Origin: JBIKWM01 sp044356305
GTDB lineage: Bacteria; Bacteroidota; Bacteroidia; UBA10329
DNA: 64,000 bases
Assembly: GCA_044356305.1 (NCBI GenBank)
Contig: JBIKWM010000014.1
Span: 6,420 to 70,419 of the forward strand
Direction of reading: 5' to 3'
Made by a program: the position numbers and the translations under genes. The notes under the pieces were generated by a model. It searched no databases. It was given only the letters and a program-made list of their open reading frames with translations, and was not told the origin of the DNA. Numbering within the stretch: position 1 is the stretch's first letter; each line of letters starts with the position of its first letter. Below are positions 7,025 through 14,830 of this stretch, piece by piece.

Positions 7025-9115
7025 GTGGCCGAACTGACCTTTGAGTATCCGACATGGCTGGTGGCCGTGGCACTTGCCCTGGGTGCCGTGGCCGCCATGG
7101 CCCTCTATTACCGCGACAGCCGTGCCGCTGAGCTGCCCCTGTGGACCAGGCGCACCCTGGCCGCCCTGCGCGGGGCCAGTGTGGCCCTTATTGTGGTGCT
7201 CTTGCTGGGCCCCATGCTGCGCACCGTGCAGAACGAGGTGGAGAAGCCCATCATTGTGCTGGCCCAGGATGTGTCGGCCTCGGTGGCCCTCAACCGCGAC
7301 TCGGTGTGGTACCGCACCGCCTACCAGGCATCGCTCGACTCGCTCCGCACACGCCTCGCTGACCGTTTCACCCTCGAGTCGTATGCTTTTGACGGCTCGG
7401 TGAGGCCCCTGCCCGATACCCTCCGGTTCGATGGCCAGCGCACCGACCTCACCTCCCTGTTCGAAGACCTCGAGAGCCGCTATGCCAACCGCAACGTGGG
7501 CGCAGTGGTGCTGGCAAGCGATGGCGTGATGAACCGCGGCATTGACCCCGCCTACCGTCCCCTGCGCCTTAAGGGCACCCTCTACACTGTGGCACTGGGC
7601 GACACCGCGCGGCCGCGCGACCTGCTGGTGCGCAGGGTCGAGCACAACCGCTATGCATACCTCGGCAATGAGTTCCCGCTCGAGGCCGAACTCGAGGCCG
7701 ACCTCATGAAGGGCCGCACCATGCGCGTGTCGGTGAGCGATGACCGCGGCACCCTGGCCCAGCGCGAGGTGGCAGTGCCCACCGACAGGTTCCGCATCAC
7801 CCTTTCATTTAAACTCAAGGCTGAGACCCCCGGCCTGATGCGCTACCGCGTGGACATACAGCCCATTGATGGCGAGATGACCCGCAGGAACAACTCCAAG
7901 GAGGCCCTCATTGAGGTGATAGACAGCCGCCAGAAGGTGCTCATACTGGCCGCTGCGCCCCACCCCGATGTGGCCACCCTCAAGCGGGCGCTGCAACAGA
8001 ACATCAACCTCGAGGTCACCGACCAGCTGCCCACCGAGGGCGTGGTGGAACCCTCAAAGTACAGCCTCATCGTCCTGCACCAGCTGCCCGACCAGACTGT
8101 GGCCGGCCGCGAGGTGGCCGACAAGGTGCTGCGCAGCGATGTGCCCCTGTGGCTCATGGTGGGGTCAAAGTCTGACATACGCGCCTTCAACGGCCTGCAG
8201 ACCGGTGCCAGCATCAACTCACCGAACAACGCCCTCAATGCCGCATTCCCGGCCCTGAGCCCCGGCTTCGGGCTATTCAATGTGGATGAGGGCCTGCGCA
8301 GGCTGCTGCCCAAGCTGCCCCCGCTAAACGCCCGGTTCGGTGAGCACCCCGTCACCAAGCAGGTCACACCCCTGTTCACACAGCGCATAGGCAACGTTGA
8401 GACCGACATGTGGCTGTGGGCATTCAGCCAGATGGACGGCCGCAAGGTGGCCCTCACAGCGGGCGATGGCCTGTGGCGCTGGGCCATGACCGACTACCGC
8501 GAGAATGGCACACGGGCCAACATAGAGGGCCTGGTGCAAAAGACCGTGCAGTACCTGGCCGTGACGGCAGACCGCAGCCAGTTCCGCGTGGCCGTGGGCA
8601 ACTCGTTCATGGAGGACGAGCCCGTGATATTCCATGCCGAGCTCTACAACGATGCCTACGAGCCCACCAACACCCCCGAGGTGAGCCTTGCCCTGCGCAG
8701 GCAAGATGGCACTGAGACCACCTACACCATGGGCCGCACCGAGACCGCCTACCGCCTCAACACAGGCACCCTGCCCCCGGGCGACTACACCTACCTTGCC
8801 CGCACCCAGCTGGCCGACCGGATACTGACCGCCAAGGGCATGCTGCGCGTGGGCGCCCTGCAGGCCGAGGCCCTCAACACCGTGTCCGACCACCGCACCC
8901 TGGCCAACATGGCCACCGCCACCGGGGGGCACATGTTCCGGCCCACACAGATGTCTGCCCTGGCCGACTCGATTGTGGCGCGGCAGGACATCCGCAACGT
9001 CATCTACTCGCACGAGCGCTTCCGCGAGGCCATCCACCTCAAATGGGTGTTCGCCCTCTTGGCGCTCCTGCTCTGTGCCGAATGGGGCCTCCGCAGATGG
9101 GGTGGCGTGTACTGA
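7025..9115 (+). CDS. VWA-type membrane protein (BatA-like architecture)
   Basis: A 696-residue inner-membrane protein. Two N-terminal transmembrane helices (about 10-28 and 45-63) are followed by a large extracytoplasmic region and one C-terminal helix (LKWVFALLALLLCAEWG). A von Willebrand A-like start is seen in VLAQDVSASVALN (metal-site DxSxS) and VVLASDGVMNRG. After this come Ig-like strands and a glutamine-amidotransferase-like stretch (KVLILAAAPHPDVATLKRAL). Proteins of this plan are common in Bacteroidota; their function is unknown. The start is GTG, 15 bp after fabG, which suggests co-transcription. Codon use is strongly GC-rich. Confidence 0.8.
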   Translation: MAELTFEYPTWLVAVALALGAVAAMALYYRDSRAAELPLWTRRTLAALRGASVALIVVLLLGPMLRTVQNEVEKPIIVLAQDVSASVALNRDSVWYRTAYQASLDSLRTRLADRFTLESYAFDGSVRPLPDTLRFDGQRTDLTSLFEDLESRYANRNVGAVVLASDGVMNRGIDPAYRPLRLKGTLYTVALGDTARPRDLLVRRVEHNRYAYLGNEFPLEAELEADLMKGRTMRVSVSDDRGTLAQREVAVPTDRFRITLSFKLKAETPGLMRYRVDIQPIDGEMTRRNNSKEALIEVIDSRQKVLILAAAPHPDVATLKRALQQNINLEVTDQLPTEGVVEPSKYSLIVLHQLPDQTVAGREVADKVLRSDVPLWLMVGSKSDIRAFNGLQTGASINSPNNALNAAFPALSPGFGLFNVDEGLRRLLPKLPPLNARFGEHPVTKQVTPLFTQRIGNVETDMWLWAFSQMDGRKVALTAGDGLWRWAMTDYRENGTRANIEGLVQKTVQYLAVTADRSQFRVAVGNSFMEDEPVIFHAELYNDAYEPTNTPEVSLALRRQDGTETTYTMGRTETAYRLNTGTLPPGDYTYLARTQLADRILTAKGMLRVGALQAEALNTVSDHRTLANMATATGGHMFRPTQMSALADSIVARQDIRNVIYSHERFREAIHLKWVFALLALLLCAEWGLRRWGGVY

Positions 9116-9146
9116 GGGTAGGAAAGGGCACAGCCGTTTTTCTCTG

Positions 9147-9172
9147 TCATGCTGAGCGTAGTCGAAGCATGA
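9147..9172. repeat. Palindromic intergenic repeat unit (CTGAGCG...CGAAG type)
   Basis: The ends tcatgct and agcatga are inverted around a gagcgtagtcga core, so the unit can fold into a hairpin. This is the common short dispersed repeat of Bacteroidota intergenic DNA. A related piece (tcgctgagcg) occurs near 9320. Confidence 0.7.
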
Positions 9173-9195
9173 GGGGGGGTAAGGTTGAAGCGGGC

Positions 9196-9240
9196 GTCAC
9201 GCTGAGTAGGCCCTGTCTTCGGGGCCGTATCGAAGGGCCC
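9196..9240. repeat. Second, divergent intergenic repeat unit
   Basis: gtcacgctgag at the left and tatcgaagg at the right echo the first unit. The middle forms its own inverted pair (taggccc... with ...ggggccgta). The unit looks like a longer variant of the repeat at 9147. Confidence 0.6.
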
Positions 9241-9333
9241 CGCGGGTCAGGGATCTTGCAGAAATATGTAGCAACACATGACAATGCGTTCCCAGCCTGT
9301 CAGTCCCGCCTTGGGGGATTTCGCTGAGCGTAA

Positions 9334-9368
9334 CAATCAACAATCAGCAATCAACAATCGGCAATCAG
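9334..9368 (+). repeat. Heptanucleotide tandem repeat, five copies
   Basis: Five consecutive 7-base units are present: caatcaa, caatcag, caatcaa, caatcgg, caatcag. They end eight bases before the stop of the M23 peptidase gene. Together with the two units upstream they fill the 261-bp gap 9116-9376, in which no gene is seen. Confidence 0.85.
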
Positions 9369-9376
9369 AAATCCCC

Positions 9377-11080
9377 TCACTTCCTGAAACTGAACGTGAA
9401 CTCCGTTGCGTTGCCCATGCCGTCCTGCACCTTGCCGCCCATGTTAACAGTGCCAGAGGGGGTGCGGTCGTCCACCACATGGTATAGCAGGTCGTTCTTG
9501 GGGTCGTACTCAAGCAGCATGAACCCGCTCTGGCAGAACCCCTTGTAGTAGGCAATGCCCGTCAGGTTGTCCTTGAGGCTCCACTTCAGGGTATCGCCAT
9601 GGGCCACCTGGGCACCATCCTTCAAGTTGAGGGGCTTAAGCGCGGGCGGTATCATGTCCTGCATCAGCATGAAGCGGCCGAGGTCGCGGGTTTCGCCCTC
9701 TATCATACCGTTCACAAGTTCGTTGCCGCAGAATTCGGGCAGTTTCCCTCCCCCTTTCATACGGAAAAGGCCCATGCCATCGGGTTTTGCGCCCTTGGGC
9801 AGGGGCAGGCGCACTTTCGCGGCCTTCATGAGTGATATGTCGGGCTGGCCTATGAGCACCACATCGCTGGCACAACCGGCACAGGGCTCTTGGGCCGGGG
9901 CGCGCAACACGAGCGTGTCGAACAGACTGCCTTTTGGGGCCGATATCTGAAAAAGGCTGTGGCTGTATGTGTTGTCGGCCAATGGGAGGAAGGTGGTGAG
10001 CGGCCCTGCATCAGTGGGCTGTTTCTTTGTTGGCACCCCAACAAGGGTGAACGCCAGCGTGCTCTGGTTGCCGGCCCGGTCGGTAACGGTCACTTTCACC
10101 TGTTTCCTTTCGCCATTGGCCAGACTCATCATGCCGTTCGCCTCTTTGGCCATGTAGATGGGCATAGGGTTGGCCGGGGCGGTGTAGGTGCGCTGCACCA
10201 CCTCTTCGGTGGCCAGACGCTGGCCAAGGTCAATGCCGCTAAGCACTCCGCGGGCCCAGTCAAAGCCCACCTTGTCAATGCTGTGGGCATACACCTCGCG
10301 TCCGTCCACTTCCACCTTCATGCTGCGGTTGCCGCACTTGTTGTCGGCCCCATCCAGCAGGTCGTGGTTGCCTATGCCCAGGCTAACGGTGCCGCTCACG
10401 CGTATCTCTTTAGGCTCAAGGCCGAATGTGCCATCGGTGCCCGGGCGGACCTCAAAACGCTTCTTCACGTTCGCCCCGTCCACCTGTGCGTTGGCACCGT
10501 GCGGGTATACGGTCAAAGAGCTGAGTACGGGCCTGTGCGAGTCGGGCACCTTTATTCCGTAGGCGAAGGGGTCAAGGGTGTTCTCGTCCCTGTCGCGCAG
10601 CTCAAAGTGGAGGTGGGGCCCGCTGCTGCGGCCGGTATTGCCCGTGTAGCCTATCACCTGCCCGGCCTTGATGCTCATCTTACCGGCAAAGGGTTTTACA
10701 TCCACCGCATCGGTCTGCTCCTGATATTGGCGTTCCTTGAGCCATTCAGCCATCTCGTCCGACAGGCGGTTAAGGTGGGCATACACCGAGGTCATCCCGT
10801 TCGGATGGGCTATGTAAAGCACCTTGCCGTAGCCATCGGGGTCCACCTTTATGCGCGCCACGGTGCCGTCCCACACGGCCCTGACAGGCGTCATCAGGGG
10901 GGCTTTGATATCGATGCCGTAATGGAGATGCGCCCCGCGCACCTCACCGAAGTTGCCGCTCAGCACCAGCGGTATGCTTATGGGGTCAATGTTCACCACG
11001 GTCTGGGCTGATGCCTGACCACATGCGGCACAAAGTGCCACAAGTGCAAATGCCGAAGAGGAAGGAAGGGATGTAATCAT
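9377..11080 (-). CDS. M23 family metallopeptidase (LytM-type)
   Basis: A 567-residue secreted protein with an N-terminal signal sequence (FALVALCAACGQASAQ). The M23 zinc peptidase domain covers about residues 28-165: HxxxD at H53 and D57 (HYGID) and the HLHFE box with H158. All three zinc ligands are present, so it should be an active cell-wall endopeptidase. An insertion at about 105-135 splits the domain, as in many Bacteroidota members. The remaining 400 residues are beta-rich and contain Ig-like segments (VTVTDRAGNQSTLAFTLVG; KWSLKDNLTGIAYYKGF). It diverges from the zapA genes with only 17 bp between the starts. Confidence 0.9.
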   Translation of the reverse strand: MITSLPSSSAFALVALCAACGQASAQTVVNIDPISIPLVLSGNFGEVRGAHLHYGIDIKAPLMTPVRAVWDGTVARIKVDPDGYGKVLYIAHPNGMTSVYAHLNRLSDEMAEWLKERQYQEQTDAVDVKPFAGKMSIKAGQVIGYTGNTGRSSGPHLHFELRDRDENTLDPFAYGIKVPDSHRPVLSSLTVYPHGANAQVDGANVKKRFEVRPGTDGTFGLEPKEIRVSGTVSLGIGNHDLLDGADNKCGNRSMKVEVDGREVYAHSIDKVGFDWARGVLSGIDLGQRLATEEVVQRTYTAPANPMPIYMAKEANGMMSLANGERKQVKVTVTDRAGNQSTLAFTLVGVPTKKQPTDAGPLTTFLPLADNTYSHSLFQISAPKGSLFDTLVLRAPAQEPCAGCASDVVLIGQPDISLMKAAKVRLPLPKGAKPDGMGLFRMKGGGKLPEFCGNELVNGMIEGETRDLGRFMLMQDMIPPALKPLNLKDGAQVAHGDTLKWSLKDNLTGIAYYKGFCQSGFMLLEYDPKNDLLYHVVDDRTPSGTVNMGGKVQDGMGNATEFTFSFRK

Positions 11081-11081
11081 C

Positions 11082-11089
11082 TACTTTTG
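11082..11089 (+). promoter_or_regulatory. Putative -7 box ahead of the zapA operon
   Basis: TACTTTTG is a perfect TAnnTTTG match, eight bases before the ATG at 11098. It lies between two divergent start codons. Confidence 0.5.
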
Positions 11090-11097
11090 GAACCGAT

Positions 11098-11349
11098 ATG
11101 AATGGCCTCGAAAGTACCATCACCACGCTGACCGACCGGGTCAATGCGCTCTTGGCGGCCAATGCCGACCTGCGCGCCCAACTGGCCGACCTGCGCAACA
11201 GTGGCGGTGCGGCCACACAGGGCGGGGACATCATATCGGCTGACAGCGCGACTCCGGCCCGCGATGCAGCTTGGACAGAGGAGCAGAGAGAGCGGCTGGA
11301 TGAACTGGTGCGGGAGATAGACAAGTGCTTAGCGATACTGAACAACTGA
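11098..11349 (+). CDS. Small coiled-coil protein upstream of zapA
   Basis: An 83-residue protein. It has an N-terminal heptad-like helix (NGLESTITTLTDRVNALLAANADLRAQLADL), a Gly/Ala-rich linker and a C-terminal helix ending LDELVREIDKCLAILNN. Its size, coiled-coil nature and place before zapA (25-bp overlap) suggest a cell-division accessory with a ZapB-like shape. Sequence identity to ZapB cannot be shown from here, so the role is an inference. Confidence 0.7.
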   Translation: MNGLESTITTLTDRVNALLAANADLRAQLADLRNSGGAATQGGDIISADSATPARDAAWTEEQRERLDELVREIDKCLAILNN

Positions 11350-11651
11350 ACCTTTTCCCCGGAGCCCATAGGCCCATAACGGTGCATGTGGCAGGCCGAA
11401 GCCTGCAGATGACCGTTGAGAGCCAGGCCGAGGAAGATGTTATACGTGAAGCTGAAAGGGCTGTGGCCGAGAAGCTGAACATGTTCACGAGCAATTACCG
11501 CAGCATCAATCGGCAGGATCTGCTGTGCATGGTGCTGTTGCAGTTTGCCACAGAGGCGGTCGATGCGCGCAAAGAGCCGCATATGGCCGATGATACGGTC
11601 GCACAGCGGCTCAATGCCCTGAGCGAACGCATTGCCGAGGCGCTTGTCTGA
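11325..11651 (+). CDS. zapA: Cell division protein ZapA
   Basis: A 108-residue protein with the ZapA layout. A beta-hairpin head (RPITVHVAGRSLQMTVESQAEEDVIREAERAVAEKLN) is followed by a long helix (QDLLCMVLLQFATEAVDA...) and a coiled-coil end. ZapA binds FtsZ and bundles its filaments at the division ring. The start is GTG at 11325 and overlaps the upstream coiled-coil gene, pointing to translational coupling. Downstream lies a structured RNA that looks like 6S RNA, the same neighbour that zapA has in gamma-proteobacteria. Confidence 0.85.
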   Translation: MLSDTEQLNLFPGAHRPITVHVAGRSLQMTVESQAEEDVIREAERAVAEKLNMFTSNYRSINRQDLLCMVLLQFATEAVDARKEPHMADDTVAQRLNALSERIAEALV

Positions 11652-11736
11652 GTCTTTCCCTTCGTTCTTTCACATAGTCCTAATGGTAATTCAACGTCCA
11701 TGTGGCGGGCAAGGTCCCGTTGCATGTACGCACCAC

Positions 11737-11935
11737 ATCCCGCACTGACCAGACGTTTGCCAAACTCAACAGAACAAGAATCGGGGCAGCGCTCAAGGGT
11801 GGCAAAGGCAGGCCTCAATTGCTAGCGATAGCGATATCCGCCCCGTAAGGCGGCAGAGGATCCCTGACCCGTCCGGCAGCCCCGTACATACCTTACCGGA
11901 GTTTGGACTACCTCCGTGGTCGGTGCGGGTTTTTT
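11737..11935 (+). ncRNA. ssrS: Probable 6S RNA
   Basis: The roughly 200-base segment between zapA and rny folds into one long rod. The ends pair (11739-11755, cccgcactgaccagacg, with cgtggtcggtgcggg at 11915-11929), followed by T6. Inside, ccaaactc pairs perfectly with gagtttgg, and cggggc with gccccg. These two stems flank an unpaired bubble of about 13 bases on each side, the central bubble expected for 6S RNA. The apical part holds small hairpins (gcta-gcga-tagc; ccgcc...ggcgg). 6S RNA binds the housekeeping RNA polymerase by mimicking an open promoter. The structure and the zapA neighbour support the call; no covariance search was run. Confidence 0.75.
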
Positions 11936-11974
11936 CATTTTTCAACATCAACCCATCAACCCAAAAAAGAAGAG

Positions 11975-13561
11975 ATGATACCAGTGATAATAGGCATCGT
12001 GGCCGCAGTGCTCGGTGCCGTGGCAGGCGGGGCCGCCATGTCGGTGATGGCCAAAAAGGGCCGTCAGGGCGAGGCCGACCTCATCATTAAAGAGGCCGAA
12101 GTGAAGGCCGAGGCCATCCGTCAGAACAAGATGGAGCAGGCCAAGCAGAAGTTTGAAGAGCTGAAGGCCAAGCACCAGCAGGAGGTGGCCCAGCGCGAAG
12201 AGAAGCTGATTGTTGCCGAGCAGCGCGCCCGCGAGGGCGATCAGCGCATCAGGCAGAAGGAGCAGAGCCTCAACCAGCGCTTTGAGGACGCCAAGCGCGA
12301 ACGCAGCGATGTGGAACGCGACAGACAGAACCTTGAGCGGGACAGGGAAAAGGTGAAGGTTCAGCAGGAACACCTGGCCAAGAAGGTGGAGGAGGTGGAG
12401 CGCGACCGTGCCCGCCAGATAGAGCAGCTTGAGCGCATTGCCGGGCTGAGTGCCGAGGAGGCCAAGGCCCAATTGGTTGAGAATATCAAGGCCGAGGCCA
12501 GCACGCGTGCCATGGCCCAGGCTCAGGAGATGATAGCCGAGGCCAAACTGACTGCCGAGAAGGAGGCCAAGCGCATCGTGGTGCAGACCATACAGCGCAC
12601 CGCAACCGAGCACACGGTGGAGAATGCCGTCTCGGTGTTCAACATTGAGAGCGATGAGGTGAAAGGGCGCATCATAGGCCGCGAGGGCCGAAACATCCGG
12701 GCCCTTGAGGCCGCCACCGGCATCGAGATCATTGTGGACGACACCCCCGAGGCCATCATCCTCTCCGGGTTTGACCCAATAAGGCGCGAGACCGCCCGCC
12801 TGGCCCTGCACCAACTGGTCACCGATGGCCGCATTCACCCGGCCCGTATCGAGGAAGTGGTGGCCAAGACCAAGCGGAAGCTTGAGGAGGAGATTGTAGA
12901 GATAGGCAAGCGCACGGCCATAGATCTGGGCATACACGGCCTGCACCCCGAACTCATACGCATGGTAGGGCGCATGCGCTACCGCAGCAGCTATGGCCAG
13001 AACCTGTTGCAGCACAGCCGCGAGGTGGCCAACATGTGCGCCATTATGGCCGCAGAGTTGGGCCTCGATGTAAAACTGGCCCGCAGGGCCGGCCTGCTGC
13101 ACGACATAGGCAAGGTGCCCGATGAGGAGCCCGAACTTCCGCACGCCATTTACGGTATGCGCTTGGCCGAGAAGTTCGGAGAGCACTCCGAGGTGTGCAA
13201 TGCCATTGGTGCCCACCACGATGAGATTGAGATGACCAGCATGCTGTCGCCCATCATCCAGGTGTGCGATGCCATAAGCGGGGCACGCCCCGGAGCAAGG
13301 CGTGAGGTGGTGGCCAGCTACATCAAACGCCTCAACGACCTTGAGGCCCTGGCCCTCTCATTCCCAGGTGTTACCAAGACATACGCCATTCAGGCTGGCC
13401 GCGAGCTGCGCGTTATCGTTGACAGCGACCGCACCACCGATGCCCAGAGCGACCAGATGGCCAACGAGATCAGCGCACGGATCATGAACGAGATGACATA
13501 TCCCGGTCAGGTACGGGTGACCGTGATTCGCGAGAAGCGTGCGGTGGCCATAGCCAAGTGA
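11975..13561 (+). CDS. rny: Ribonuclease Y
   Basis: A 528-residue endoribonuclease that starts bulk mRNA turnover at the inner membrane. It has an N-terminal membrane helix (IPVIIGIVAAVLGAVAGGAA), a long charged coiled coil to about residue 200, a KH domain (GRIIGREGRNIRALEAATGIE) and an HD domain with GLLHDIGK and GAHHDEIE for the metal site. The start at 11975 is chosen because it gives the membrane anchor; an earlier in-frame start would lie inside the 6S RNA terminator. Length and domain order are normal for RNase Y. Three envelope-polysaccharide genes follow in tight spacing. Confidence 0.95.
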   Translation: MIPVIIGIVAAVLGAVAGGAAMSVMAKKGRQGEADLIIKEAEVKAEAIRQNKMEQAKQKFEELKAKHQQEVAQREEKLIVAEQRAREGDQRIRQKEQSLNQRFEDAKRERSDVERDRQNLERDREKVKVQQEHLAKKVEEVERDRARQIEQLERIAGLSAEEAKAQLVENIKAEASTRAMAQAQEMIAEAKLTAEKEAKRIVVQTIQRTATEHTVENAVSVFNIESDEVKGRIIGREGRNIRALEAATGIEIIVDDTPEAIILSGFDPIRRETARLALHQLVTDGRIHPARIEEVVAKTKRKLEEEIVEIGKRTAIDLGIHGLHPELIRMVGRMRYRSSYGQNLLQHSREVANMCAIMAAELGLDVKLARRAGLLHDIGKVPDEEPELPHAIYGMRLAEKFGEHSEVCNAIGAHHDEIEMTSMLSPIIQVCDAISGARPGARREVVASYIKRLNDLEALALSFPGVTKTYAIQAGRELRVIVDSDRTTDAQSDQMANEISARIMNEMTYPGQVRVTVIREKRAVAIAK

Positions 13562-13564
13562 TGC

Positions 13565-14830
13565 ATGGGCACCCGGCTGCGCTGGCCTGCCGGCTGGGCG
13601 GGCGATGCAGGCCTGCTCATGGCCGGCACTGTGGCCGGACAGGTCGTACCGCTCCTGCTACAACCTTGGCTGAGGCGCACTTTCAGCGCTGACGATTTCG
13701 GCACGTTCTCGGTCTATTTCAGCCTTTGTTCCATTTTGAGCGTGAGTTCATCGCTCCGTTTCGAGATGGGGATCACCTCGGCCGTGGGCGATGATGAGGC
13801 CATCAGGCTCCATGCCCTTTCGCAATGGGTCAATCTGGGGGCTGGAATGCTCATGGCGCTTCTCCTTCCGCTCGCACTTGTGCCTACCATCAGTGGGGCG
13901 GTCGGGCCCGGTCTGCTGCCTTGGGTATGGACTGTCCCGCTCAGTGTGGTGCTCATGGGGTCGTTCCGCAACCTGAACATGCTGCTGCTGCGGCAGAGGC
14001 TATTTGCCCTCTCAGCATGGAACAAGGTGAACAGGCGGGGTGCCGAGGGCGCAGTGCAGTTGGGCGGTGGACTCGCAGGGATGCCCGGCACCTTGATCCT
14101 TGCCGACCTTGCCGGACATGTGCTCAATAACATTTCGGCCTATGTGCGGCTCCGACCTCTGTTACAACGGCCGCCTGCTACTTGGCTGCAACTGAAAGAG
14201 GCCGCCCAGGCGAATGGCGCATTGGCTCGGCTAAATGCGCTGCCATCGGTGCTCAACACGTTCTGCCTGATGTTCCCTGCCATTATCGTTCAGCGGCATT
14301 TTGGCGATGCCGCCACCGGCCAATACGACCTGAGCCGCTTTGTGCTGGCAGTGCCTTTGGCGCTGGTAGGTGCTTCTGTTGGGCAGGTGGTGCTGCAGCG
14401 CACGGGCGAACTGCGCAGGCAGATGCCACAGCTTGTGCGCTTTTACTCTCAGGTGGCCATGGTGCTCGGCTCTTTGGCCTTGGTAATGGTTGTGGTGGTA
14501 GTGCTTTTCGCCAGGCCACTTTTCAGTTTTTTTTTCGGGGATGGATGGGAATGGGCCGCACAGATCACCGTGTTGCTTGCCGTGGCCTATGCGCTCAAGC
14601 TCGTGGTGTCGCCCATGAGCTCGGCCCTCATCGGGTTGGGGCGCCTGCGGCCTGTGGCCTATTGGCAGTGGACCTACACACTGTTCATCATCGGTCTGTG
14701 GCTTTGGCCTGCTCATGATTTGAGCAGCTTCTTCAGCATATTTGCCGCTGGCGAATGTGTGCTGTATATCGGCTACGCAGGCATCATCATCCATCAGATA
14801 AAAGAAGAGAACAGTGGCACGCGTGCTTGA
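13565..14830 (+). CDS. Polysaccharide flippase (Wzx-like, MATE/MOP superfamily)
   Basis: A 421-residue polytopic membrane protein, with about 12 hydrophobic helices, that resembles O-antigen and exopolysaccharide flippases. Features are the N-terminal AGTVAGQVVPLLLQPWLRRTFSADDFG pattern, in which a helix is followed by the loop S-A-x-D-F-G common in this family, and alternating helices to the end. Such proteins move lipid-linked glycan units across the inner membrane. It begins three bases after rny and overlaps the next gene by 17 bp, so all are probably one transcript. The glycan is unknown. Confidence 0.8.
   Translation: MGTRLRWPAGWAGDAGLLMAGTVAGQVVPLLLQPWLRRTFSADDFGTFSVYFSLCSILSVSSSLRFEMGITSAVGDDEAIRLHALSQWVNLGAGMLMALLLPLALVPTISGAVGPGLLPWVWTVPLSVVLMGSFRNLNMLLLRQRLFALSAWNKVNRRGAEGAVQLGGGLAGMPGTLILADLAGHVLNNISAYVRLRPLLQRPPATWLQLKEAAQANGALARLNALPSVLNTFCLMFPAIIVQRHFGDAATGQYDLSRFVLAVPLALVGASVGQVVLQRTGELRRQMPQLVRFYSQVAMVLGSLALVMVVVVVLFARPLFSFFFGDGWEWAAQITVLLAVAYALKLVVSPMSSALIGLGRLRPVAYWQWTYTLFIIGLWLWPAHDLSSFFSIFAAGECVLYIGYAGIIIHQIKEENSGTRA

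Noticed and set aside
5975..7645. A long minus-strand open frame of 556 codons opposite the PPIase, fabG and VWA genes.
   Set aside because: It is His/Gly/Ala-rich, shows no family motifs, and mirrors GC-rich codons of the real plus-strand genes.
9116..9376. CRISPR array in the repeat-rich gap after the VWA-type gene.
   Set aside because: The units are 7-base tandem repeats and single hairpins without regularly spaced unique spacers, and no cas genes are near.
9890..11011. A 373-codon plus-strand open frame opposite the M23 gene.
   Set aside because: Composition is that of an antisense frame, while the minus strand encodes a complete peptidase with all zinc ligands.
11903..11974. N-terminal extension of rny in frame upstream of 11975.
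   Set aside because: It lies inside the terminator of the 6S RNA and would place a polar segment before the membrane anchor.
11948..13219. A 423-codon minus-strand open frame opposite rny.
   Set aside because: Leu/Gly/His-rich antisense of the coiled-coil coding sequence, with no start signal or motif.
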